Part shown: positions 1 through 10,034 of the stretch, piece after piece | Position numbering within the stretch: position 1 is the first letter of the stretch | Layout: each line of letters opens with the position of its first letter | NCBI GenBank assembly: GCA_030386875.1 | Contig: CM059563.1 | Span: 35,378,139 to 35,442,138, forward strand | Direction of reading: 5' to 3' | Length of the DNA stretch: 64,000 nucleotides | From: Morinoia aosen | Lineage: Eukaryota; Arthropoda; Malacostraca; Amphipoda; Talitridae | Notes under the pieces: model-generated | Told to the model about the DNA's origin: nothing | The model's database searches: none | Seen by the model: the letters and a program-made list of their open reading frames with translations, nothing else | Made by a program: the position numbers and the translations under genes

Positions 1-29
1 GAAGAGTTTCAGTGCCTATTTTTTTCACG

Positions 30-1382
30 ATGGCGACCACCACAACTGTCACCCCTGTTACCAGTGCAGTCACTACAACAAGCCCTGTAACTAGTACGGT
101 TACCGCTGTGACGACTTCTATTGTCGGTCCGATACCTAGTGTTGTAATTGCTGGGCAGGATCTACCGCAGTACCGAGGTAGAAAACGTAGAAATGACCCG
201 GACTTCATAGAAAACAAATCACTAGAAACGCATATAAAAAATGTGAGAGCGTATTTCAACATGCTTTCAGACAATTCAGAGGAAGCCAAATTAAACTTAC
301 TGTTGCGAACGGCAGACAAGCGGGTAGGCGACTTCAATACGGTCGTAGCCTCCATAATTAGTGAAGGTTATGAGTTAAGTTTCGAAGAAGTCGTGCACCT
401 GTTAGAAAATATCTACGTATCAAAAGGTGAAAGATCTTTGCACGCGGTCGCCTGTGATCTAAATAACGTACGCCTGAAAAGAAACGATGCATTGGCTAGC
501 CAGTTCGTCGCTATATTGTCCAAAATCCGTAAGCTAACCCACAGAATAATGACCAGCCCGGAGTGTTCGAACAGAGCCCACCCCTATGTAGTAAATTGTC
601 CCGATCCTGTTGCCCTCGATAAGTATGTCGAGAATACTTTAATTGTTGCATTAGCTATGGTTATCATCAACCCCCTAGTAACAGAAGATTTTTCCAAAAA
701 ACTATTTAACAAACCCTTTAACTCGTCGGAAGAGCTCCTTCAGAGACTCGTAACTGTCATTAGGAATTTTCCCGAGGATAAACATATATTAGCGACTCGA
801 TCTGAGAGATCTATGGAAATCTATTGTGCAGAAGATGACCATTCGTCCGAATCAAACTTTGAAGCTGCCTATGATGAGGCCGAAGTGCATACAACAGAAA
901 GAGGCGGAATTCGAGGTAGAGGTAGGACGCGTAGGCCCTACTGGAGACCAAATTTCCCGAGACCAACTTTCCGTGCTAGACCTCACGTAAAATCTTATGT
1001 TGGAGATAGAGAATTAGGAACTCTAGAAGTTCAGGCAGTAGAGACAGCCAACAACGCGAAGCGTTGCTCGAATTGTTACAATCATGTGTGTGTCTGTCAA
1101 GGACAAAGCGAGTCGGTAACCACCGTGGCTAGGAAACCGACTGATTGGTACAAACCAGGTTCATCTCAGACAGCCACCGAGCATTCACTGCGTGATGTAG
1201 CTTGTTTTCGTTGTAATAAGTTAGGACACTACGCAAGAGATTGTAGGTCCAGAAGAGACTATTTAAACAGACCAGGCAGATCGGATCGTGTCCGTGCGCG
1301 AGGACAGTATAAAACTCGTATGTCAGAAAAAGGCCAGGTAGAAACTTACCAAACTAACAGTGGCAATGATTTTTTAGCGTAA
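30..1382 (+). CDS. gag: Gag structural polyprotein of gypsy-type element
   Basis: Nucleocapsid/capsid precursor that would assemble cytoplasmic particles and bind element RNA. The frame is open from position 12 but has no ATG there; the first ATG, at 30, is chosen. The N-terminus is Thr/Val-rich and low complexity. Next comes a helical capsid-like part (about nt 200-800), then an Arg/Gly-rich patch (RGGIRGRGRTRR, near nt 900-940), and a C-terminal zinc knuckle CFRCNKLGHYARDC (near nt 1200-1245) that fits C-x2-C-x4-H-x4-C. A Cys-rich segment just upstream (RCSNC..VCVC) may be a second, degenerate knuckle. The ORF looks intact and ends in TAA inside the frameshift region that leads to pol. Confidence 0.85.
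   Translation: MATTTTVTPVTSAVTTTSPVTSTVTAVTTSIVGPIPSVVIAGQDLPQYRGRKRRNDPDFIENKSLETHIKNVRAYFNMLSDNSEEAKLNLLLRTADKRVGDFNTVVASIISEGYELSFEEVVHLLENIYVSKGERSLHAVACDLNNVRLKRNDALASQFVAILSKIRKLTHRIMTSPECSNRAHPYVVNCPDPVALDKYVENTLIVALAMVIINPLVTEDFSKKLFNKPFNSSEELLQRLVTVIRNFPEDKHILATRSERSMEIYCAEDDHSSESNFEAAYDEAEVHTTERGGIRGRGRTRRPYWRPNFPRPTFRARPHVKSYVGDRELGTLEVQAVETANNAKRCSNCYNHVCVCQGQSESVTTVARKPTDWYKPGSSQTATEHSLRDVACFRCNKLGHYARDCRSRRDYLNRPGRSDRVRARGQYKTRMSEKGQVETYQTNSGNDFLA
1370..1376 (+). promoter_or_regulatory. -1 ribosomal frameshift slippery heptamer (T TTT TTA)
   Basis: In the gag frame the codons are GAT TTT TTA GCG TAA, so the heptamer T TTT TTA sits in the canonical X XXY YYZ register, two codons before the gag stop. 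Moving back one base enters the pol frame at 1376. That frame has no stop from there to the first in-frame ATG at 1538 or onward through the RT. I did not identify the downstream stimulatory structure. Confidence 0.75.
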
Positions 1383-4300
1383 ACAGCAGAGACGATTTCA
1401 TTTCCGATAGAAATAACGTCAATGGTAAAAATGAAACTACAATAACTAAGTATGACTCTACGGCGACAAATCCCTGTGAACCCGAGGAGAATTCTGGTGC
1501 TGAAGATTCCCTCGTTAAAAATGTCGAGAGAGTTGATGTGTTAAACATGTCTGGAGGTTCCCTCGTTAAAACTGTTGAGATGATAGATCCAATCATTAAG
1601 TGTCAAAATAGATATGAATCGCTGGGAGAGGCGGAATTAAGCGATGAAATAGAAAGCCATGTCACGGCGAACGTTTGTAAATACGAAGAAGATGAAGAAG
1701 TTGAAGTTACAGGACAAAATGAATTATTTGTAATACGAAAAAGTCATAAGCCCATGATTGTGCTTAGAAAAGATGCAGACCTGTGGAATGCATTGATTGA
1801 TTCAGGATCAGAGAAGTGCCTAATCAGCTACCACAGAATAAGTGAGATAAGTAATGACGAAAGATGTTTAATAATCAAAGATGAGAAAATTCCCTTTGCA
1901 GAGGTAAAACGACGAAAAAAGAGAAAGACAGAGTGTCTCGAGTATTTGATAGAGAATACTGAGTGTCTCATGGCGGACACGATTACGTCCAGAGCTAAGA
2001 AAAAAGTCCTAAATAAGCTAAGAGAGAAAAGAGAAAACCTCAGGACGAGCCATGCTGAGAGAGCAGGCGAGGAAGTAAAAAGGGATGGTAAGAGAGAAAA
2101 TCAGCCTGTTCGAGGCGTAGTTGCAGTTACCAATTCCCACACAAGGCCAAGGCCGTTAAGAGTGCACACTCGACAAGTAGAGATTGCTCCCAATGTAATT
2201 TTGAAACATGTTGGACATGTTGGGAAGTGTAAAAATGGAGAATACATAATAAAGAAAGCAACTTTAAAAGAAGGCATTTGTGTCGCAGAAGCGATTGTGA
2301 GAGTTAACAATAGGAGAAAGATTCCGTTGTTGTTAATTAATAGCTCCGACAGAGCGATTGTTTTACCAGAAAATGCAATTATAAGTACCTTAGAAAAAGT
2401 GGAAAAGGATCACATTGAATCCGAAGTTTACTTGTCAGATGTACAAGGAGAATTAAAGGGAGGATTGAGTACTTTTGTGGAGGCAGCGAGTGTTGTTCAG
2501 GACAGTCATTTAGATGTCGAGAAGAAAGACACTAATAGTAAATCTGTCGGGATCACAGGAGTTGTCGACGAAGGGTACGTTTATGATTCCAAAGAAGTAG
2601 CCCGTGGTCGGCGGAAATTAAATAATGATGATATCAAGTGTAACGATGACGAAATGAAGCCTGAATTGCTGAGTTTGTTGAATGAATTCAGAGACGTTAT
2701 TACTATAGACAATGAATCGATCTCAGCTGCTGCGATTAAACCATACAAAATACGTTTGAAACCTAACGTGGAGGTCGTAAATGTCCCTCCCTATCGTATT
2801 GCCCACCGTTACATGGAAGACTTGAAAGTCGTTAACGAAAAAATGTTAGACGACGGAATTATTAGACCATCGATTTCAGCTTATAATTCACCGATAATTG
2901 TAGTTCATAAGAAAGATGGAACTATACGTCCGGTAGTTGACTTTCGCAAAGTAAATGAGGTAATTCATGAAGAATCATTCCCGCTGCCGCGCGTGGACGA
3001 CATTCTCTATAGTTTAAATGGTCAGAAATATTTCTCAAAATTAGATCTTAGGTCAGGATATCATAATATTACACTGACCGATGAGAGTAAAGAAATAACC
3101 GCATTTACAGTTGGTAGTAGAAAATATGAATTTAATCGTTTACCTTTTGGTTTAAAAACCTCACCTGCATATTTCCAGTCAGTCATGACGCAAACGCTAT
3201 CCCCTGTACTAGGAAAACTATCTTTCGTCTTTATGGACGACGTGCTCATATTTTCTAAGGAGAAGGCACAGCATCTTGCCGATATAAAAGTTGTACTTGA
3301 ACTGTTAAGAAACGCTAGATTGTCAATAAAAACGGAAAAATGTGAGTTTTTCCGTGACGAGATTGAATATCTAGGACATTCCATTAGTGGAATGGGAACC
3401 AGAAGCACCGGTACTGACAAAGTAAAGAATTTAGAAATTCCTAAGAATGTTAAACAATTACAGTCATTTCTAGGACTAGTAAATTTCTTTCGTAGGTACA
3501 TAAAAAATTTTGCGAGTATCGCAAGCCCGCTCTATAATCTTCTGAAGAAAAATGTTGAATACAATTGGTCAAAGGATTGTCAAAACGCTTTTGAAAAACT
3601 AAAAGATGAATTATGTGAACATACCATCCTAAGTCACCCAAACTTCGATCAAAATTTTCATCTGTTTTGTGATGCATCGAATGTAGGCATAGGAGCTGTT
3701 TTACTCCAGTCATCTACTGATAAAGTTCGGAACATGAGACCTGTCGCATTTTTCTCTAAAACGTTGAATTCCACTCAACGACGATACTCAACTACGAAAA
3801 AGGAAATGTTCGCTATAGTTGAAGCGTTAAAGTACTTTAAATATCTTGTTTTAGGCTATGATCTGGTCATTTACACCGATCATAAGCCTTTAGTCCCTTT
3901 ATTTTCAAAGAAATTGCCTGAAGACAACACGCTCGCTAGGTGGAGTATTTATGTCTAAGCCTTTGATGCCAAATTAAAGTATTTTTCTGGGAAAGCGAAT
4001 AGTGCCGCCGATGCATTAAGTAGATTAAATCATGACAAAAATCCTTTAACAGAAAAAGAACTATTAGAGTGTTCTGATTTAACCCCAGATGTAGAGACTT
4101 TTCCCGTTGTAACCAGGCAGCAAGCCGCTGCTGCGGGTAACAAATGTAACAAGCCCGTGACTGAGGAAGAGTTCGAGGAGACAATGCCAGGAAGTAAGGA
4201 CGGAAGAAACAACAACAGTACTGCTGAACAACAGACAGACCCCAGACGTGAACCCAGTGACTTTAATAGCAGACAGAAAACGAGCTTATGCAGACTGGAT

Positions 4301-5572
4301 AAAGTTGATACGACTACAGACCATTCAAGTATTAACGACAACTGGTCGTTAGAAGAATTTAAACGTGAACAAGATAGTGATGCCTTTTGTTCTGAAATGA
4401 AGGAGGCCCTAGAGAATGCAACAAAAGTTTCTAATACTGACATGAATGAATTTCTGATCATGAATGACATTTTGAATAAAAGACGAAAAATTGACAACAG
4501 ACCCAGCACCATTCTGACTATTGTGGTGCCATATACTTTGCTGCACAGGACAATTCTATTCATCCACAATTTGTCCCATACAGATTTGAATCATACCTTG
4601 TTTAAGTTTAAATTAAAATATTTTCATCCGTACGAACGGACAATTACACGCAAAATTGTTGAATCTTGTGACATCTGTAAAATTCTAAAATCACGAATAC
4701 CGACGCCGATTAAAATTCTAAATGCTCCAATTGGAACACGACGTTTTCAAACGGTCAGTATGGACTTCTACGGTCCATTACCAATGACGGACAATGGTAA
4801 CAAATATATTCTTGTAATTATCGACCTATTTTCACGTTTTGTTAAATTATATTCGACTAGTGACCGATGTACAGAGACTGTTACAGATTGTCTATGGAAT
4901 TTTTGCTGTTTGTTCGGTACCCCGGACGTATTGTTGTCCGACAACGCTCTAGAATTTAAATCATCTAATGTAAGAAATTTCACAAAAGGACTTTCTATCT
5001 TAAAAAGGGAAGTTCTGGCTTATTCCCCTTTTCCTAATGGTATAGTTGAGCGGTGTAATGGAAAAATTCGACACCTGCTCAAGTTATATCTAAATTTTCT
5101 TACTCATAATGAGTGGGATAGACTATTGGATATTGTGGAGAATTCTATTAACAATAGTTTTAACGAAACTCTCGGCGATACACCCGCATACACGGTTTTC
5201 GGTAGAGATACGTGTGTTTATATCAGTTCTACTAATTTAGAAGACTTCAATGTTGCGACTACATATGAAGATGTTCACAAACAAAAATTTACCGAGTCAT
5301 CTATTGTAGTGAACAATATTAGAAATGCGATCATTAACGCCACAATCGAAAGAACTGCCTATAGAAATATGAAACGTCGCGATAAAAATTTAAAAGTGAC
5401 GGACCGTGTACTAGTAAAAAATCATGCCAAAAAACACAAATTACAGCTAAATTTCTTAGGACCAGGTATCTTTGAAAGGATAGGCAAAAATTATGCAGAT
5501 ATTAAGATCGGTAACAAGATTATCCGATCGAACTTAAACTATGTGCTGCCTTTAGATAAGTTAAGAAGGTGA
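1376..5572 (+). pseudogene. pol: Pol (protease-RT-RNase H-integrase), one in-frame stop
   Basis: Polyprotein for reverse transcription and integration. Visible in order: aspartic protease site DSGS (near nt 1795); RT with LPFG and FMDD (near 3235); RNase H with DAS (near 3670), KKEMFA and TDHKPL (near 3880); integrase zinc domain H-x3-H...C-x2-C (about 4555-4680); and the integrase D,D,E triad at MDFYG, LSDN and GIVERCNG (near 4760, 4940, 5050). A TAA at 3956-3958 interrupts RNase H. The same frame reopens at once, carries the last RNase H motif (ADALSRL) and runs without a stop to TGA at 5570-5572. One nonsense change is therefore the only break seen. Translation enters by the -1 shift at 1370-1376. 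Confidence 0.85.
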
Positions 5573-5633
5573 CATTGTCAACCTAGTTTGTAATTGTTCA
5601 TTCTTAAATATTCCGAATTTGTCATTCCATATA

Positions 5634-5703
5634 TGCGTTCTATGAGTTTTTAGTTCATAAGTGCGTTCTATGAGTTTCTAGTTTGTAAGAGTGTTCTATG
5701 AGT
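5634..5703 (+). repeat. Short tandem repeat, about 28-bp unit
   Basis: Three imperfect copies of a unit built on GTTCTATGAGTT follow the end of pol. The units differ by a few substitutions and the last is truncated. They lie in a non-coding part of the element between pol and the small downstream ORFs. Confidence 0.7.
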
Positions 5704-6114
5704 TATACTATTATGTCTATACTATTATAGACCAACATTGTTCCTGCCTTTTTATTATAGATTTATGTATGTCTTGCGTTAGGAAATATTGTGTTGCGAA
5801 AACATCTTGTGACGAGATGTTGAGCTTCGGATGTTGTCATACTGTTGTTGCGACATCAAGGGCTGTGTTCGTCAAGCCGTCAGCTAGAGTTGATAAACTG
5901 AGATGTAATCTTGGAAATGTCAACACGAGAGTGAGAGCGCGAAGCCGCGAGATCTGCGCTTCTGCCGCTAATTGTTTGGCAACAATGCTAGGCAGTGTAG
6001 TTGGAATGAAAGTGTCTTAATGAGAATGTGTCTTAATGAGAATGAAGCGTTGCCTTATTATGAAACGACAATTGCTTACTTAAACTTGTGGCCATGCTAA
6101 TGTCCTGTGTCGTT

Positions 6115-6126
6115 TCTTTTGCAGAT
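6115..6126 (+). promoter_or_regulatory. Possible splice acceptor upstream of small ORFs
   Basis: A pyrimidine-rich TTTCTTTTGCAG lies between pol and the downstream small ORFs. It could allow a spliced subgenomic RNA, as is known for env of insect gypsy retroviruses. This is inference from a short motif; no matching donor was pinned down. Confidence 0.25.
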
Positions 6127-6249
6127 TCCTTGGGCGACTCCTGAACAATTCCGGGACAGTGCACGCTCCGATTTACAAGATACACATACACTTTGAAACT
6201 TCAATTACTACTTGGTGGCGTACTTATCTAACTTCAATAATGATTCATA

Positions 6250-6379
<130 letters not shown>

Positions 6380-6496
6380 GTTTAATGCCATTGTAATAAG
6401 CAAATACTTGCTGTTCCATCTAAGGTTAGCGTTTAATACTACAACGCTAGACTTCCATTTTCATTCACTGTTTACTCTGAACACGCTTAAATCCCG

Positions 6497-6718
6497 ATGT
6501 GCACCGGGGTAAATCAACTGTGGCAGCCGCAGGAAACAAAAATAGTCTTCGGTATCAGGATACCAAAGGAAGTATTACAGGAAGCCTACTGCAATTTTCA
6601 AGTGTTCCTGAACCTCGATACCCCGTTGCGTACACGTATACTGGTGTTTGACTCCGGAGATCATATCGAATTTGTCTTCAACGTTAAAATCGTTGCTTTC
6701 CCAGCTAACATCCGGTGA
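6497..6718 (+). CDS. Small ORF of unknown function (73 aa)
   Basis: Begins with ATG and sits between the microsatellite and the membrane ORF inside the gypsy element. I do not recognise it. The sequence is mixed, with a moderately hydrophobic C-terminal part and no clear membrane segment or motif. It could be a fragment of an ancestral env or accessory gene, or a chance ORF. Confidence 0.2.
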   Translation: MCTGVNQLWQPQETKIVFGIRIPKEVLQEAYCNFQVFLNLDTPLRTRILVFDSGDHIEFVFNVKIVAFPANIR

Positions 6719-6912
6719 AGAAAGACGCTGGTGTTGGTAAAGAAAACGTGGTGCGCAGGGACAAGGGGACGTGCTCATCCGTACGCATTAATCCACAAAA
6801 ACTACTTCCTCAATAAGCATCTCAAACGTTCTAATTCCTGATTTTCTACAAACATTCTATTTTCCAAAAAATTCTAATTCCTGCTCTGTTGGTAGCTTTG
6901 TGGCCCGCTAAG

Positions 6913-7227
6913 ATGGGCAACAAAGTTTCTAACCTTAATGTAGACACCATTCTAACGGCGATTAAAGCCAACAATGGTCAAATATCGGATGAACTCATCC
7001 GACACACCGAGGAAACGAGAGTCGATCTCATTCCTGACCAGTTGAGCGACATAATGTTGCTTCTTTACACGATAATTACTATCATAATTACGGTAATGAT
7101 TATTTACATAAAACGCGACCTTAATAAAGTAATAGGACGTCTAAGTGGTGAGGACGTCGCCTTGCGTCGAACCGCCTTAAAAGAAATCTGTAATAGTCCT
7201 AAACAAGTAATTGCAGTTTCACCTTAA
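6913..7227 (+). CDS. Small membrane protein of the gypsy element, MG-N-terminus plus one TM helix (104 aa)
   Basis: The open frame extends upstream to 6889 without an ATG; the ATG at 6913 gives an N-terminus MGNKVS that fits an N-myristoylation signal (Gly2, Ser6). Residues about 10-45 are polar and probably helical. Residues about 47-67 form one strong hydrophobic segment (LLLYTIITIIITVMIIYI), followed by a basic stretch (KRDLNKVIGR). It has no env-like length, cleavage site or glycosylation pattern. Position after pol suggests an accessory protein of the retrotransposon. I recognise no family. Myristoylation and membrane anchoring are inferences from motif and hydropathy. Confidence 0.5.
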   Translation: MGNKVSNLNVDTILTAIKANNGQISDELIRHTEETRVDLIPDQLSDIMLLLYTIITIIITVMIIYIKRDLNKVIGRLSGEDVALRRTALKEICNSPKQVIAVSP

Positions 7228-7239
7228 GCTCTGATTAAG

Positions 7240-8560
7240 ATGGATCTGATTATCATATTCTGGGTTTTATTATCTCCCGAGGAGTAGAATCCTCCCATGT
7301 CTTAGATTACTACTATTTTATACGGAGATTTTTTCTATTATATACGGAATATGTTTTTATTGTCGTTAATTATAAACATTGATGTCGCGTTACTCGCCCT
7401 TTGCTAAGTTCATTTATTGTTTTAGATTGGTGGAGTTGAATTAGTTATTGATTTTTCTTTTATTTCCTTTTAATCTTTAATTTAGTTGAATTGATATGTT
7501 AATTTAAATCGTAGGACGATTTGAAACCTATTCTACTTTTACCTTGCCAATTGTGGTAATGTAATGTATTGTTTTACGCATTTAAACATCTTTTCTATAT
7601 TTTTATGTAACACGGTCTTATGATGGATTTTTCCTTCTTTATTTCCAATTGCATTCAAAATTCTGTTCTCGAAATATGTTAATATGTTAATCCAAAATAA
7701 AAATATAAAAATTTTGTTCTGGATCTGACGGTAGGTGTCCAGTTTGTTCAAGAAAGTGTACCTTATGGACAGGATTTATTAAGTACGCGTTTTGATGTTT
7801 GTTTTTGATATTTTGATATGTTAATAAAATTGTGTGGTGTATCCATTTGTATCCGAAATATCTGGAGTATCCAAGAATTCTAAGAATCAATTGATAAATA
7901 ATTTGATAATGAATGAACAAATTGTTTGAGCTAAGTGCGTAGAGTGACTATTTGGTTGATTTTGGGTAATAAATCTAGTGTTGAGTTGACACTAAAAACA
8001 ATGTTTAACAAGATGTAGGATTACCGTTGAAATTTGTTTATGATGACAGCAAAGGCCATACCTGCCTACCTCCGTTCATAATTAGGAAGCAAGTTTGTTA
8101 TACGTTCTGATCTGTGTAATTAACTTGACGACTTGTAAGAGTTATTGATCGTCAAAGGATAATCGATGTGATTGATTGACGTTTTAAAAATATTTTTATT
8201 GTAATAAAAAATTTTTGTGCTTGGGGGGTCCTAGATGTGCGCCCGCCAGGCATATAAATAGGATCGGCGAGAGACATCGTGGTTCATTAGAGGTGGCTTG
8301 CCGTAGAGGTCGCATTTACAAACAGAAGCGTCGCTGTTCAGTAGCGAAGCTCGGCTGTCGAGAAAGCATCTGTAGAGATCACTGATGCGCTATAGAGTAA
8401 CGAGATTACCTTCCGATCTAAAGATTCTCTACCAATTACGAAGCCTGTGTCAATTCTGAAGTAACAATAAAAGGATAACCACGTTGCTGCATCTGATTCA
8501 CTCCCGAACCTCATTCGCGTTAGTTTCGACCTGATACTGAAAAGGGCCGGAACACGTACT
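7240..8560 (+). repeat. Probable 3' LTR region of the gypsy element
   Basis: The region after the last small ORF has promoter and processing signals in LTR order: TATAAATA at 8253-8260, then about 210 bp, then AATAAA at 8466-8471. No 5' LTR is available to define the ends, so the limits are approximate and the true LTR may start well after 7240. Confidence 0.4.
8251..8260 (+). promoter_or_regulatory. TATA box of putative LTR promoter
   Basis: CATATAAATA preceded by a short GC-rich stretch and followed by a more GC-balanced leader, which stands out from AT-rich surroundings. Confidence 0.5.
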
Positions 8561-9958
8561 AATAGACAAACTATCCGAGGTGTACAAATAAATAAACTAA
8601 ACGACGCGTACTTTTAGACAAACCAAACGTGGCGTGCAAATTGATTAACCCTGTCAATGGCTAGTTTAACCAAAAATTTCATATCTTGGAGATTTTATAT
8701 CCCAAGAGATGGATGACAACTTATAAATAATTCAAAATACTACTAGAGAATTTTTCGGAATTCCTGAATTATTTGTTGTATAGATATAAGCATAAGCACA
8801 GAGATGATGATTTTTCACGAACACTTCTTTCATTTGTCTTTTTTATATTTTTCATTATTTTTATTCACAGATACGCCCTCCGGAGTAGTGATAGATCTAT
8901 TTTTTAATTATTAAGCAATTTCAATATATATATTTATTTCTGGAATATGATTCAGTGTTAACTGGTCGCAGAGCTTTAGGTAAAATGTAATATGTTTTGA
9001 GGCTTTGTTTTTACTCGAAAAATAGGAATAGAAACATATATATGCATAGGTGCGTGTATATGTATATGAACACGTATATGTGCTCACACAAATAGAATTG
9101 TTAAATGTGAGTCAAATGTGGAGAGGATGGATCTTTCACTTTTTCTGTACCAGCGCAAAGTGCTGGGTAAAGCCAATGCAGAATTTTTTAAGTTTGCGTT
9201 TTATCAGTATTACATCGGTAAAAATAACCTTGAAAGCACGCAACTAAAAAACTGTTAGTTTCTCCAAAAACGATAGTGATGTTCATATTTTACGTGAAAA
9301 TTGTCATTAAACTGAAACTTAGTGCCTCACAACAAATACAAAAAATCCTTTTATACTTAGATATTGTTTATTAGTTTAACAACTCCAGATTCGGGTTGTT
9401 ATATCCATAGATGTTTATATTCATACGCCTGAACGAATATGTTCCTTGTTCTGCAATGTCTCTACACGTCCAGTACTGCAAAATAATCCACATTCAAGTA
9501 CTTATAAGGTTTCAAGTCATGCGTCAGTGAATTATTTACATGATTATTCCATCAGCAACCATAACTAGCATATTATCATGCAATTAATTTTTTGTCGAAT
9601 TTCCTGGAACAATTAAAAACAGCATCAGAGCCATTTCAAACATTGTGGGTAGAAATATTTTAGCGAAATGAAAAGTACTATACGACACTGTACGGATGTA
9701 CTTGTAATGCTAAGAAGATTATGCATAACATGATAATATGTATAGATATAAGTAAACTTAATTCGATGAAATATTGCCTGTTCTACATTTATTTACTAAG
9801 CAAAATTTGAGGTTGCCCGTCACAAAACACCGCCCATCGTAGCGCCAAGATTACAACTGCTGCGGACTCAGGACCAGCCACTGCTGTTTGTTTGGCCACC
9901 TAACTTACGAGCATAAGCTAGCAGCTACCAGCGAGCCGAAACTGCTCTGCGCAGCTCT
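8561..9958. other. AT-rich intergenic stretch, no gene seen
   Basis: No ORF worth reporting. A TA/TG-rich patch at 9,035-9,090 resembles the patches at 32.6-33.2 kb. At 9,870-9,990 a short phrase around CACTGCTGTTTGT occurs twice next to the truncated end of the second gypsy element. Confidence 0.6.
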
Positions 9959-10034
9959 GCTTCACTGCTGTTTGTCTGGCCGCGGCCTTAGGGGTACCCC
10001 AAATCTGGTAATCCAATTGCTACGAAAGCGCGAG

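Noticed and set aside
5691-6020. 109-aa Cys-rich ORF after gypsy pol considered as env or accessory gene
   Set aside because: No signal, domain or conserved pattern; overlaps the non-coding post-pol region.
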